Source of the DNA: Streptococcus oralis Uo5
Lineage (GTDB): Bacteria; Bacillota; Bacilli; Lactobacillales; Streptococcaceae
Length of the DNA stretch: 64,000 nt
Direction: 5' to 3'
Assembly (NCBI RefSeq): GCF_000253155.1
Contig: NC_015291.1
Location: 1,707,001-1,771,000 of the forward strand
The stretch's first letter is position 1. Each line of letters opens with the position of its first letter. Of this stretch, positions 53,093 to 62,485 are shown piece after piece. The translations under genes were made by a program, and so were the position numbers. Under the pieces are notes generated by a model that did no database searches, was not told the origin of the DNA, and was given only the letters and a program-made list of their open reading frames with translations.

Positions 53093-55753
53093 TTATAACC
53101 AACTTTTAAATTTTTTGATATACAATCGTTTCACAACTGTAACACTTATCATATAGAGAACGATAATCAAAAGCAAAAAGAGAAAATAAATTGGTTCCAA
53201 AGGGGTTAAATGAAGCAGGCTAGCAATTGAAGAGTAGGGAAGGAAGGTCACAAAACCAGCTGCTAGCAAGGTTGTTCCAAGAACAAACCATGATGGACGA
53301 CTTTGCAAGAAAGGAAGTTTTGCTGAACGAAGCATATGAATCACCATGGTTTGGGACCACATGGATTCAATGAACCAACCTGTTTGGAACAAGATGATAA
53401 AGCCCGTTGCAGACTCTGCTCCGTGAGCATAGGCTTGACCTGTCGCCATTGGGACAATGACAAAATAGAGCAAGATAAAGGTCAAAATATCAAAGGCAGA
53501 AGAAATCGGACCCATCCAAATCATAAAGCGAGTAATAGACTTAGCCTCCCACTTATGGGGATGTTTTAAAAAGTCTTCATCCACATTATCAAATGGCAAG
53601 GCAATGCAAGAAAGGTCGTAGACGAGATTTAACACAATCAAGTGAATCGGCGCCATAGGAAGGAAAGGTAAAAAGATACCAGACACTAATAGAGAGAAAA
53701 TATTCCCGAAATTAGAGCTGACCGTCATCTTGATGTATTTGGTCATGTTGGCATAGACTTTGCGCCCTTCAACCAGCCCTTTTTCAAGCACCATCAAATC
53801 CTTATCTAGCAAAATGACATCAGCCGTTTCTTTGGCAATATCTACTGCTGTATCAACAGAAATCCCCACATCTGCTACTTTCATAGATGGGGCATCATTG
53901 ATCCCATCTCCCATATAGCCGACACAATGTCCATTAGATTTGATTTGTAAAATGATTCGTGCTTTTTGATCCGGAGAGAGTTTGGCAAAGACCGTCACCT
54001 TCTCAACTGCTTGGGCCAACTCTTCGTCCGTCATGGCATCAATATCCGAACCCAACAAGATTTGATTAACATCTAAACCAACTTTTTCGCAAACTGCTTG
54101 GGTTACCTTCTCATTGTCCCCCGTCAAGATTTTCGTTTGAACACCGTGTTCTAACAAAGCTTGGATAGCTGGTGCTGCTGATGGTTTTGGTGGATCTAGA
54201 AAGGCAAGATATCCTGTTAGAATCATCTCTTTTTCATCTTCAACGGAGTAAGCAAAACCTTCTTTTAGGCCTGTTTTATAGGCGACTCCCAAGACTCGCA
54301 AGCCCTGCTGATTGAGTTGGTCCACTTCTTTTAAGATTTCCACTCGGATATCATCCGTCAAAGGACTAATCTGACCTTGATATTCCACATGGGTTGAAAT
54401 CGCAAGCATTTCCTCTAGAGCACCCTTGGTTACCAAACTAACAACTTCGTTCTCATCCTTGACGATGACACTCATCCGTCTGCGTTCAAAATCAAAGGGC
54501 AATTCGTCTATTTTTTGGAAGCTAGTATCCAAATTTTGTAGAATAGCGTGTTCTTTAGCTTCTTTTTCAGTTCTACTGATAATGGCACGGTCCATCAAGT
54601 TTTTCAAACCGGTTTGAAAATAGGAATTGAGGTAGGCACGTCTCAACACAGACAAATCCAAATCTCCATGTATATCCAAAGGATATTCAAGGACAATTTC
54701 GTCTTGGGTAAGGGTTCCGGTTTTATCCGTACACAGGATATCAATAGCACCTAGATCTTGTATGGCATTGAGTTTTTTGATGACGACTTTTTCCTTGGCC
54801 ATGATAATGGAGCCTTTTGCTAGACTAGCCGTGATGATCATAGGAAGCATCTCAGGTGTCAATCCAACACCAACACTCAGTGCAAACACACCTGCTTCCA
54901 GCCAGTCGCCATCTGTCAAGCCATTGGAGAGAAACACGATGGGAACCATGACCAACATCAAACGGATTAAGAGCCAAGAGATACTATTCATCTCCCGCTC
55001 AAAAGAGGTTGGTTCGTCATAGGTATTGAGGGTTTGCTCGATTTCTCCCATCATAGTGTCATCACCGACCGCTAGAATCAAAGCCTTGGCACTTCCTGAT
55101 ATCACATTGGTTCCCATAAAGGCGAGCGCTTCTGCTTCTAGCAGACTATCAAAGTTTGACTGGCTCATTTTTGACAAGGCCAGTTTTTCAACCGAGTCAC
55201 TTTCGCCTGTCAAACCAGACTGTAGGACAAAGAAATCACGTGATTCAATCAAAAGGAGGTCTGCTGGAATCATATCCCCAGCACTCAACTTGACTATATC
55301 TCCAACGACCAAATCTTCAATTGCCACCTCTAAACTCTGGCCTTCGCGAATTACTGTGGCTGTGTTCACAATCATTTTTGATAGATTGGTCGCAGCCTTG
55401 TCACTCCGCAGTTCTTGGACAAAGCGAATACCACCAGAAATGAGGACTAGAACAACGATGATGATAGAGGTCGTCGGATCTTCTTGTCCAGGCTTTGCCA
55501 ACCAGACATTGGTCACCATGGAGATCATCGCGATAACCAGCAGGATAATTGTGAATGGATTGATAATAGATTCGTAAATCTTTTTGAGGATACTGTCTTC
55601 TTGACCCTTGGTGATGGTGTTTTCGCCATATAGGTCACGATTTTTCTCCACCTGCTCCTCAGTCAAGCCTGTTAGACTTGTCTTATAAAAAGATAGAGTT
55701 TTGTTTAAAGATGTGTGAATAGCAGTTGCTAATCTTTCTTTTGTAGTTTTCAT
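53093..55753 (-). CDS. mgtA: Magnesium-translocating P-type ATPase (MgtA-like)
   Basis: 886 aa P-type ATPase of the P3B class. TGES at 182-185 (actuator), phosphorylation site CTDKTGTLTQ with Asp343, the hinge GDGINDAPSMKVAD, and ten membrane helices, the last six forming the C-terminal part. It imports magnesium. Expression is controlled by an M-box riboswitch with a perfect promoter upstream. A 23-codon ORF lies between the riboswitch and the gene. GGAGAAACC precedes the ATG. A CorA channel lies 4.5 kb further on, so magnesium uptake is served by two systems. Confidence 0.94.
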   Translation of the reverse strand: MKTTKERLATAIHTSLNKTLSFYKTSLTGLTEEQVEKNRDLYGENTITKGQEDSILKKIYESIINPFTIILLVIAMISMVTNVWLAKPGQEDPTTSIIIVVLVLISGGIRFVQELRSDKAATNLSKMIVNTATVIREGQSLEVAIEDLVVGDIVKLSAGDMIPADLLLIESRDFFVLQSGLTGESDSVEKLALSKMSQSNFDSLLEAEALAFMGTNVISGSAKALILAVGDDTMMGEIEQTLNTYDEPTSFEREMNSISWLLIRLMLVMVPIVFLSNGLTDGDWLEAGVFALSVGVGLTPEMLPMIITASLAKGSIIMAKEKVVIKKLNAIQDLGAIDILCTDKTGTLTQDEIVLEYPLDIHGDLDLSVLRRAYLNSYFQTGLKNLMDRAIISRTEKEAKEHAILQNLDTSFQKIDELPFDFERRRMSVIVKDENEVVSLVTKGALEEMLAISTHVEYQGQISPLTDDIRVEILKEVDQLNQQGLRVLGVAYKTGLKEGFAYSVEDEKEMILTGYLAFLDPPKPSAAPAIQALLEHGVQTKILTGDNEKVTQAVCEKVGLDVNQILLGSDIDAMTDEELAQAVEKVTVFAKLSPDQKARIILQIKSNGHCVGYMGDGINDAPSMKVADVGISVDTAVDIAKETADVILLDKDLMVLEKGLVEGRKVYANMTKYIKMTVSSNFGNIFSLLVSGIFLPFLPMAPIHLIVLNLVYDLSCIALPFDNVDEDFLKHPHKWEAKSITRFMIWMGPISSAFDILTFILLYFVIVPMATGQAYAHGAESATGFIILFQTGWFIESMWSQTMVIHMLRSAKLPFLQSRPSWFVLGTTLLAAGFVTFLPYSSIASLLHLTPLEPIYFLFLLLIIVLYMISVTVVKRLYIKKFKSWL

Positions 55754-55806
55754 TGGTTTCTCCTATCTGTATGAATGATGTATTTCATACACAGAGACCA
55801 ATCACT

Positions 55807-55878
55807 TTATAAGGGCAGAACGACACAAATCAGCGATTGGCTGTGTATGTGCGGTTCTGGATGATCGTCAATTTGCAT
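55807..55878 (-). CDS. Leader ORF of 23 codons before mgtA
   Basis: Starts with ATG behind AAAGGAG (7-nt spacing), stops with TAA, and sits inside the transcript between the M-box terminator and mgtA (54 bp before the mgtA ATG). The peptide begins MQIDDHPEPHIHSQSL and ends ICVVLPL, with three His, two Asp and one Cys. Leader peptides regulate mgtA in enteric bacteria; a comparable role here is inferred only from position and ribosome site. Not coding with certainty. Confidence 0.6.
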   Translation of the reverse strand: MQIDDHPEPHIHSQSLICVVLPL

Positions 55879-55913
55879 CGTTTTTCTCCTTTCTTTTTCT
55901 TAAAACAGCAGAA

Positions 55914-55939
55914 AATCCTACCATAAAAATGGCAGGATT
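55914..55939 (-). terminator. Expression-platform hairpin after the M-box
   Basis: Minus strand: AATCCTGCCA pairs with TGGTAGGATT, followed by TTCTGCTGTTTT. An A/T hairpin (AAAAAAC/GTTTTTT) directly upstream (55940-55962) could be the alternative partner. Confidence 0.6.
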
Positions 55940-55963
55940 AAAAAACTAATTATCTGTTTTTTC

Positions 55964-56103
55964 GTTCAAGCTTTAACTCCATAGGGCGATGTAATGAGCT
56001 TAGTCTTGGCCTTCGCGACCAGGACTGTTGACCAACGAGTAGTGTCTCCACTGCTTTGCGGTAGTCATCCGTATCCCTATGGTAGCCTCACCTACCGTTT
56101 TCG
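55964..56103 (-). promoter_or_regulatory. M-box magnesium riboswitch (ykoK leader)
   Basis: Minus strand, 5' to 3': the core GTAGGTGAGGCTACCATAGG, then GATACGG, a central GTTGGTCAACAG, and the closing CGCCCTATGGAGTTAAAGC. These are the conserved blocks of the M-box, which terminates transcription at high magnesium. It lies between a promoter and an expression-platform hairpin upstream of an MgtA-type gene, as expected. Confidence 0.92.
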
Positions 56104-56109
56104 TCTATC

Positions 56110-56138
56110 AGTATAAACCTTTAAAATATAAAAGTCAA
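56110..56138 (-). promoter_or_regulatory. Promoter of the M-box / mgtA transcript
   Basis: Minus strand: TTGACT, 17 nt, TATACT. The start site near 56103 is right at the 5' edge of the M-box. Confidence 0.85.
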
Positions 56139-56154
56139 CGATTTATCTCATTTT

Positions 56155-57216
56155 TTAGATAACAATCAATTCTTTTGGAGCAAGTGTCAATAACTCACAA
56201 CCTGTTTCTGTAATCAAGATATCATCCTCGATACGAACCCCGTATTTACCTTCAATATAGATACCCGGTTCATCAGTCAAGACCATACCAGATTTAATGA
56301 CTTCTTTCGAAGTTTGGCTAAAGTAGGGTTCCTCATGGATATCGAGTCCGATACCATGTCCGATACCATGGGTAAAGTAGTCTCCATAGCCTGCCTCGAT
56401 GATAATATCACGAGGAATTTTGTCAAAGTCGCGGAAACCTAAGCCATCCTTAGCTTGATCAATCAAGGCTTGGTTGGCTTTCAGGACAGTATTGTAAATC
56501 TCTGCCTGCTCGTCACTGACATGACCGAGGTAGATGGTCCGTGTCATATCACTGACATAGTGGTCGTAGAGACAGCCGAAGTCCATGGTAATAGCTTCTC
56601 CCAGCTCTACGGGTTTATGCATAGGATGGGCATGGGGTTTGGAAGAGTTGATGCCACTTGCTAAAATGGTATCAAAAGACAAGCCAGATGCTCCCAACTC
56701 ACGCATACGGAAGTCAAGGAAGTTGGCAATTTCAATCTCAGTTTTTCCTGGTTTGATAAAGTCAAGTGCATCTCGGAAAGCTTGGTCTGAGATAGAACAA
56801 GCCTTGCGAATAGTCGCAATCTCTTTCTCATCCTTAATCATACGAAGTGCTTCAACAAACTGAGTCTGCGGAAGCAAGTCGATTCCTGCAAAAGCTGCCT
56901 GCATACGGTGGTAATAAGAAACCGAAATCTCGTCCTCAAAACCAACGCGAGACAAACCCATATCCTTAACAATGCCTGCAATAACAGCTAATTCATCGCG
57001 GTCAGCCACAATCTCAAAACCTGTTACTTCTTGCTTAGCTGCAATGATATAGCGAGAGTCTGTCACCAAAACCTGACGGTCACGGCTGATAAAGACTGTT
57101 CCATTTGAACCCCAAAAACCAGTCAAATAATAGACGTTTTTAAGGTTGTTGATGATGATACCATCTAGTTCTTTTTCTTGCATTTTAGCTAGAAATGCTT
57201 GCACACGTTTATTCAT
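56155..57216 (-). CDS. pepQ: Xaa-Pro dipeptidase
   Basis: 353 aa M24 metallopeptidase cleaving Xaa-Pro dipeptides, cytoplasmic. The metal ligands lie in [43 protein letters not shown] and [11 protein letters not shown]. Full length. Its start overlaps the uvrA stop by 8 bp, so the pair is translated together. Confidence 0.95.
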   Translation of the reverse strand: MNKRVQAFLAKMQEKELDGIIINNLKNVYYLTGFWGSNGTVFISRDRQVLVTDSRYIIAAKQEVTGFEIVADRDELAVIAGIVKDMGLSRVGFEDEISVSYYHRMQAAFAGIDLLPQTQFVEALRMIKDEKEIATIRKACSISDQAFRDALDFIKPGKTEIEIANFLDFRMRELGASGLSFDTILASGINSSKPHAHPMHKPVELGEAITMDFGCLYDHYVSDMTRTIYLGHVSDEQAEIYNTVLKANQALIDQAKDGLGFRDFDKIPRDIIIEAGYGDYFTHGIGHGIGLDIHEEPYFSQTSKEVIKSGMVLTDEPGIYIEGKYGVRIEDDILITETGCELLTLAPKELIVI

Positions 57217-60040
57217 GATGTAACTTTCCTTTCAAATAGTGTCCTGTGTAGCTGGCTTCATTGGCCGCTATTTCTTCTGGGGTTCCTGTTGCAATGATGG
57301 TTCCACCACCGACACCGCCCTCAGGTCCCAAATCGATGATATGGTCTGCCGTCTTGATGACATCCAGATTGTGCTCAATGACGAGGACTGTATTTCCATC
57401 GTCGACAAAGCGAGCCAAGACTTTAAGCAAGCGAGCGATATCCTCAGTATGAAGCCCTGTAGTTGGCTCATCCAGAATGTAGAAGGATTTACCTGTCGAG
57501 CGTTTATGGAGTTCACTAGCTAACTTCATACGCTGGGCTTCTCCACCTGAAAGGGTGGTAGCTGGTTGTCCTAACGTTACATAGCCCAGTCCCACATCCT
57601 TGATGGTCTGAAGTTTGCGTTGAATTTTTGGAATGTGTTGGAAAAATTCCACCGCATCGTTGACGGTCATGTCCAAGACCTGCGAGATATTTTTTTCCTT
57701 GTAGTGGACTTCTAGGGTTTCACTGTTGTAGCGAGTCCCATGGCAAACTTCACAGGCCACATAAACATCTGGCAAGAAGTGCATCTCAATCTTGATAATC
57801 CCATCACCTGAGCAGGCTTCACAACGACCACCCTTGACATTGAAACTGAAACGGCCCTTCTTGTAGCCTCGAATCTTAGCTTCATTTGTCTGGGCAAAGA
57901 GGTCACGGATATCGTCAAAAACTCCCGTATAGGTAGCTGGGTTGGACCTCGGCGTCCGTCCGATAGGGCTCTGGTCAATGTCAATCAAGCGGTCTACATG
58001 CTCAATCCCTGTAATCGTCTTAAACTTACCAGGCTTGTCTGAATTGCGATTGAGTTTTTGAGCAATGGCTTTTTTGAGAATACTGTTGATTAGGGTCGAT
58101 TTCCCTGAACCCGATACACCAGTCACAGCGATAAATTTTCCTAACGGGAAGCGGGCAGTGACATTTTGTAGGTTATTTTCACGCGCTCCTGTCACCTCGA
58201 TAAAGCGACCATTTCCGGAACGGCGATCTTCTGGTACTGGAATGACTCGTTTACCTGATAGATATTGGCCTGTGATAGACTTGCTGTTGCGAGCCACTTG
58301 CTTAGGCGTACCTGCAGCAACAATCTCTCCACCAAAAACACCAGCACCCGGACCAACGTCAATCAGATAATCCGCCTCACGCATGGTATCTTCGTCGTGT
58401 TCTACCACGATGAGAGTGTTGCCCAAGTCACGCATCTTTTTCAGACTGGCAATGAGACGGTCATTATCCCTCTGGTGAAGACCGATAGACGGCTCATCTA
58501 GGATATAGAGGACACCTGATAGGTTGGAACCAATCTGGGTCGCCAAGCGAATACGCTGACTCTCCCCACCTGATAGGGTTCCTGCCGAACGTGACAGGGT
58601 CAGATAGTTAAGACCTACGTTATTGAGGAAGGTCAATCGATCCTTGATTTCCTTGAGAATGGGACGGGCGATAATGGCTTCATTTTCAGACAAGGTCAGC
58701 TGGCTCACTAATTCCAAATGGTCTGCGATAGACAGGTCTGAGATTTCACCGATATGGGGTCCTTGCTCCCCACCCACACGGACAGACAAGGCCTGGTCAT
58801 TGAGACGATAGCCGTGGCAAGTTCCACAGGTTAGCTCATTCATGTAGAGACGCATCTGGGTACGGGTGTAGTCACTGTTAGTCTCATGGTAACGACGCTT
58901 GATATTACCAATTACTCCTTCAAAAGGAATGTCGATATCGCGCACGCCACCAAATTCATTTTCATAGTGGAAATGGAATTCCTTGCCATCCGAGCCGTAG
59001 AGAATCAAGTTCTTATCTTCTTCTGACAAGTCCTCAAAAGGCTTATCCATATCCACTCCAAAGGCTGTCATGGCCTGCTCTAGCATATTTGGATAGTAGT
59101 TGGATGAGATAGGATTCCAAGGTGCCAAGGCTCCCTCGCGCAAAGTTTTGCTGGTATCTGGCACCACCAAATCAACATCCACTTCCAGCTTGATGCCCAA
59201 ACCATCACACTCACTACAAGAGCCAAACGGGGCATTGAAGGAGAAGAGACGAGGCTCTAACTCTGGTACTGTAAAACCACAAACTGGACAGGCATAATGC
59301 TCAGAAAAGAGCAACTCAGAATCGTCCATAGTGTCGATAATCACATATCCTTCTGCGATACGAAGGGCAGCCTCAATGGAATCAAAGAGACGGCTACGAA
59401 TACCCTCTTTGATGACAATACGGTCAACCACAACATCGATATTGTGTTGCTTGCTCTTGGACAACTCTGGCACTTCGGTCACATCATAGACTTCCCCATC
59501 CACTCGGACGCGGACATAGCCGTCTTTCTGAATCTTTTCAATGACACTCTTGTGTTGTCCTTTTTTCTTGCGGATGACAGGGGCCAAAATTTGCAAGCGC
59601 TGGCGTTCAGGCAATTCTAAAACCTTATCCACGATTTGCTCCACAGAAGAAGCCTTGATAGCCCCATGCCCATTGATACAGTAAGGCATCCCTACACGTG
59701 CATAGAGGAGACGCAGATAGTCATTGATTTCAGTCGTGGTTCCCACGGTCGAACGAGGGTTTTTGCTAGTCGTTTTTTGGTCGATGGAAATAGCTGGACT
59801 GAGTCCATCAATAGCATCTACATCTGGCTTCTCCATATTTCCCAAGAACTGGCGAGCGTAGGCTGACAAACTCTCCACATAACGACGTTGTCCCTCCGCA
59901 TAGAGGGTATCAAAGGCCAAACTGGATTTCCCAGATCCTGACAAACCAGTCACAACAACCAGCTTGTCTCGCGGAATCTCCACATCAATATTTTTTAAGT
60001 TATGGGCACGCGCCCCATGAATCACAATTTTATCTTGCAT
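57209..60040 (-). CDS. uvrA: Excinuclease ABC subunit A
   Basis: 943 aa damage-recognition ATPase with two ABC modules. First Walker [15 protein letters not shown] near residue 33, first zinc finger CPVC...CSEC, second Walker [14 protein letters not shown] near 640, second zinc finger CEAC...CEVC, and signatures [12 protein letters not shown] and [12 protein letters not shown]. The start at 60040 ([14 protein letters not shown]) gives the family length. An ATG at 60073 adds 11 residues but overlaps the TATAAT of the promoter, so it is not used. Confidence 0.96.
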   Translation of the reverse strand: MQDKIVIHGARAHNLKNIDVEIPRDKLVVVTGLSGSGKSSLAFDTLYAEGQRRYVESLSAYARQFLGNMEKPDVDAIDGLSPAISIDQKTTSKNPRSTVGTTTEINDYLRLLYARVGMPYCINGHGAIKASSVEQIVDKVLELPERQRLQILAPVIRKKKGQHKSVIEKIQKDGYVRVRVDGEVYDVTEVPELSKSKQHNIDVVVDRIVIKEGIRSRLFDSIEAALRIAEGYVIIDTMDDSELLFSEHYACPVCGFTVPELEPRLFSFNAPFGSCSECDGLGIKLEVDVDLVVPDTSKTLREGALAPWNPISSNYYPNMLEQAMTAFGVDMDKPFEDLSEEDKNLILYGSDGKEFHFHYENEFGGVRDIDIPFEGVIGNIKRRYHETNSDYTRTQMRLYMNELTCGTCHGYRLNDQALSVRVGGEQGPHIGEISDLSIADHLELVSQLTLSENEAIIARPILKEIKDRLTFLNNVGLNYLTLSRSAGTLSGGESQRIRLATQIGSNLSGVLYILDEPSIGLHQRDNDRLIASLKKMRDLGNTLIVVEHDEDTMREADYLIDVGPGAGVFGGEIVAAGTPKQVARNSKSITGQYLSGKRVIPVPEDRRSGNGRFIEVTGARENNLQNVTARFPLGKFIAVTGVSGSGKSTLINSILKKAIAQKLNRNSDKPGKFKTITGIEHVDRLIDIDQSPIGRTPRSNPATYTGVFDDIRDLFAQTNEAKIRGYKKGRFSFNVKGGRCEACSGDGIIKIEMHFLPDVYVACEVCHGTRYNSETLEVHYKEKNISQVLDMTVNDAVEFFQHIPKIQRKLQTIKDVGLGYVTLGQPATTLSGGEAQRMKLASELHKRSTGKSFYILDEPTTGLHTEDIARLLKVLARFVDDGNTVLVIEHNLDVIKTADHIIDLGPEGGVGGGTIIATGTPEEIAANEASYTGHYLKGKLHHE

Positions 60041-60071
60041 CTTTGTTCTTTCTAGTCCATTATTGCTTTCC

Positions 60072-60080
60072 ATTATACCA
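60072..60080 (-). promoter_or_regulatory. Extended -10 promoter of uvrA-pepQ
   Basis: Minus strand TGGTATAAT, divergent from the corA promoter; about 32 bp before the uvrA start. Confidence 0.6.
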
Positions 60081-60121
60081 AAAAATGTGAAATTCTATTA
60101 CCCAAAAAGCTGTTTTTATAG

Positions 60122-60127
60122 TATAAT
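60122..60127 (+). promoter_or_regulatory. Promoter of the corA operon
   Basis: TATAAT preceded at 18 nt by TTACCC. Divergent from uvrA; the two -10 elements are about 45 bp apart. Confidence 0.5.
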
Positions 60128-60176
60128 AGTACGGTGCAAAAAATGAATCACTGAATAGTAGGAAAGGATAGGGGAT

Positions 60177-61121
60177 ATGAAACAAGTTTTTCTCTCAACA
60201 ACAACTGAATTTAAAGAGATCGACACGCTTGAACCGGGTACTTGGATCAACCTCGTCAATCCTACACAAAATGAATCGTTGGAAATCGCTAACGCCTTCG
60301 ACATTGACATTGCCGACCTTCGAGCACCGCTCGATGCGGAAGAAATGTCCCGTATTACCATTGAAGATGAGTATACTTTGATCATCGTAGACGTTCCCAT
60401 CACAGAGGAAAGAAACAATCGCACCTACTACGTAACGATTCCGCTAGGGATTATCATCACCGAGGAGACCATTATCACCACCTGCTTGGAGCCCCTCCCA
60501 GTTCTCGATGTCTTTATCAACCGTAGACTGCGTAACTTTTACACCTTCATGCGTTCACGCTTTATCTTCCAGATTCTCTACCGCAACGCCGAACTTTACC
60601 TTACGGCCCTTCGTTCGATCGACCGTAAGAGTGAACAGATCGAAAGTCAACTTCACAAGTCTACTCGAAACGAAGAGCTGATCGAGCTCATGGAATTGGA
60701 AAAGACCATCGTCTATTTCAAGGCCTCACTGAAGACGAACGAGCGCGTGATTAAGAAATTGACCAGCGCAACTAGCAATATCAAGAAATACCTAGAAGAC
60801 GAAGACCTGCTCGAAGACACCCTTATTGAAACCCAACAGGCCATCGAGATGGCAGATATCTATGGAAATGTCCTTCACTCTATGACAGAGACCTTTGCCT
60901 CTATCATTTCCAATAACCAGAACAACATCATGAAAACTCTGGCTCTCGTGACCATCGTTATGTCTGTCCCAACCATGATCTTCTCAGCCTATGGGATGAA
61001 CTTCAAGGATAATGAAATCCCTTTGAACGGTGAGCCACATGCCTTCTGGTTAATCGTCTTTATCGCCTTTGCTATGAGTGTTTCACTCACTCTCTATCTC
61101 ATCCATAAGAAATGGTTCTAA
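60177..61121 (+). CDS. corA: CorA-family divalent cation transporter
   Basis: 314 aa. A soluble N-terminal alpha/beta domain (about 1-250) with a long coiled helix, then two membrane helices at about 252-275 and 285-308. The first ends in AYGMNF, the GMN selectivity motif. It passively takes up magnesium or other divalent ions. First gene of corA-DUF1129-TfoX. Divergent from uvrA. Confidence 0.93.
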   Translation: MKQVFLSTTTEFKEIDTLEPGTWINLVNPTQNESLEIANAFDIDIADLRAPLDAEEMSRITIEDEYTLIIVDVPITEERNNRTYYVTIPLGIIITEETIITTCLEPLPVLDVFINRRLRNFYTFMRSRFIFQILYRNAELYLTALRSIDRKSEQIESQLHKSTRNEELIELMELEKTIVYFKASLKTNERVIKKLTSATSNIKKYLEDEDLLEDTLIETQQAIEMADIYGNVLHSMTETFASIISNNQNNIMKTLALVTIVMSVPTMIFSAYGMNFKDNEIPLNGEPHAFWLIVFIAFAMSVSLTLYLIHKKWF

Positions 61122-61132
61122 GAGGAATCCCT

Positions 61133-61810
61133 ATGTCTCAGATTGATCTACAAAAATTAACTAAGAAAAACCAAGAGTTTATCCATATTGCTACCCAGCA
61201 ATTTATCAAAGATGGCAAAACAGATGCTGAAATCAAGGCTGTTTTTGAGGAAGTCATTCCTAAAATCCTTGAAGAGCAAGCCAAAGGAACGACAGCTCGT
61301 TCCCTCTACGGCGCTCCAACCCACTGGGCTCATAGCTTCACTGTCAAGGAGCAATATGAAAAAGAGCATCCAAAAGAAAATGACGATCCAAAACTCATGA
61401 TTATGGACTCAGCTCTTTTTATCACCAGTCTCTTTGCATTGGTTAGCGCTCTGACTACCTTCTTCTCTACAGATCAGGCCATTGGCTATGGGTTGATTAC
61501 CCTCTTGTTGGTTGGACTTGTAGGAGGGGTGGCCTTCTACTTGATGTACTACTTTGTCTACCAGTATTATGGACCAGACACAGATCGTAGTCAGCGCCCT
61601 CCTTTCTGGAAATCAATCCTCGTCATCCTGGCTGCTATGCTTCTCTGGTTGGCTGTCTTCTTTGCAACAAGCTTCCTACCAGCAGCTCTCAATCCAATCC
61701 TTGCTCCACTGCCTTTGGCTATCCTGGGAGCTGCCCTTCTCGCCCTTCGCTTCTATCTCAAGAAACGTTTCAACATCCGAAGTGCAAGCGCGGGCCCATC
61801 ACGTTATTAA
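61133..61810 (+). CDS. DUF1129 family membrane protein
   Basis: 225 aa. A soluble N-terminal 95 residues (MSQIDLQKLTKKNQEFIHIA), then five hydrophobic helices (about residues 95-205) and a basic tail. It fits the DUF1129 family of unknown function common in streptococci. The ATG at 61133 has AGAGGA 6 nt upstream; the frame from 61112 overlaps corA by 10 bp and has no ribosome site. 11 bp after corA. Confidence 0.82.
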   Translation: MSQIDLQKLTKKNQEFIHIATQQFIKDGKTDAEIKAVFEEVIPKILEEQAKGTTARSLYGAPTHWAHSFTVKEQYEKEHPKENDDPKLMIMDSALFITSLFALVSALTTFFSTDQAIGYGLITLLLVGLVGGVAFYLMYYFVYQYYGPDTDRSQRPPFWKSILVILAAMLLWLAVFFATSFLPAALNPILAPLPLAILGAALLALRFYLKKRFNIRSASAGPSRY

Positions 61811-61825
61811 GAAAAGTGAAAAGCT

Positions 61826-62173
61826 ATGGCATATAGTCAATCCTTAGCTCAGCAGATTCGAAAAATTCTAGCACTCAAACTGCCTCCCCAAATTTTCGAA
61901 GAAGAGCTAGAAGAAAAGAAACTGTTTGGTGGCCTGGCCTTTATGATTCGTGGGAAAATGGTCCTTACAGTCAGTTCCAGAAAGGACGAACTGGTTATGG
62001 TGAGAATTGGCAAAGAAATGGAAAAGCAAGTTCTACCCCGAACAGGAGCTCATATTACATTGATGAGAGGGCGACCTTATCATGGCTATATAGACCTAGA
62101 TATCGAAGGTCAAAAAGAACTTCCTTACTGGATTGATTTAGCCCTCTCCTATAATCAAGAGTTGACCAAGTAA
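61826..62173 (+). CDS. TfoX/Sxy N-terminal domain protein
   Basis: 115 aa with the TfoX-N pattern: KKLFGGLAFMIRGKMVLTVS and VRIGKEMEKQVL. In Proteobacteria TfoX controls competence; single-domain Gram-positive relatives have no assigned role, so a competence link here would be speculation. 15 bp after the DUF1129 gene, before a strong terminator. Confidence 0.85.
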   Translation: MAYSQSLAQQIRKILALKLPPQIFEEELEEKKLFGGLAFMIRGKMVLTVSSRKDELVMVRIGKEMEKQVLPRTGAHITLMRGRPYHGYIDLDIEGQKELPYWIDLALSYNQELTK

Positions 62174-62202
62174 CTCACACCTATCGAGATTCGAAAAACG
62201 GA

Positions 62203-62230
62203 AAGCAACTGCACAGGCGGTTGCTTTTTT
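62203..62230 (+). terminator. Terminator of corA-DUF1129-TfoX
   Basis: AAGCAACTGC-ACAG-GCGGTTGCTT followed by TTTT. Confidence 0.85.
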
Positions 62231-62309
62231 CTTGCTTTCTTGAGTTCCAATAGCACTTCTGAGTCTAATTCCTATAGTTTTCTCTCATCTTTTGTGATAG
62301 AATAGGCTC

Positions 62310-62460
62310 ATACTCAATGAAAATCAAAGAGCAAACTAGGAAGCTAGCCGCAGGTTGCTCAAAGCACTGCTTTGAGGTTGTAGATAGAACTGACGAAGTC
62401 AGTAACATAGACACGGCAAGGCAAAGCTGACGTGGTTTGAATTTGATTTTCGAAGAGTAT
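62310..62460. repeat. BOX repeat element (boxA-boxB-boxC)
   Basis: About 150 bp, from TACTCAATGAAAATCAAAGA to GATTTTCGAAGAGTAT. On the minus strand it shows boxA (ATACTCTTCGAAAATC ... CCACGTCAGC), boxB (CTGACTTCGTCAG ... ACAACCTCAAAGCAG) and boxC (AACCTGCGGCTAGCTTCCTA). BOX elements are short repeats typical of S. pneumoniae and close relatives. It lies just upstream of the LD-carboxypeptidase-like gene and may affect its expression. Confidence 0.92.
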
Positions 62461-62485
62461 CAATCTATTTCTAGGAGGATGAGAT

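Noticed and set aside
53092..53093. Strong terminator behind mgtA.
   Set aside because: Only T-rich sequence is seen after the stop; no convincing hairpin.
60041..60073. Longer uvrA start at 60073.
   Set aside because: That ATG is part of the TATAATG -10 element, lacks a ribosome site, and adds residues not found in UvrA.
61826..62173. TfoX-domain protein as a competence regulator.
   Set aside because: Streptococcal competence uses ComE/ComX; a short single-domain relative of TfoX does not justify the claim.
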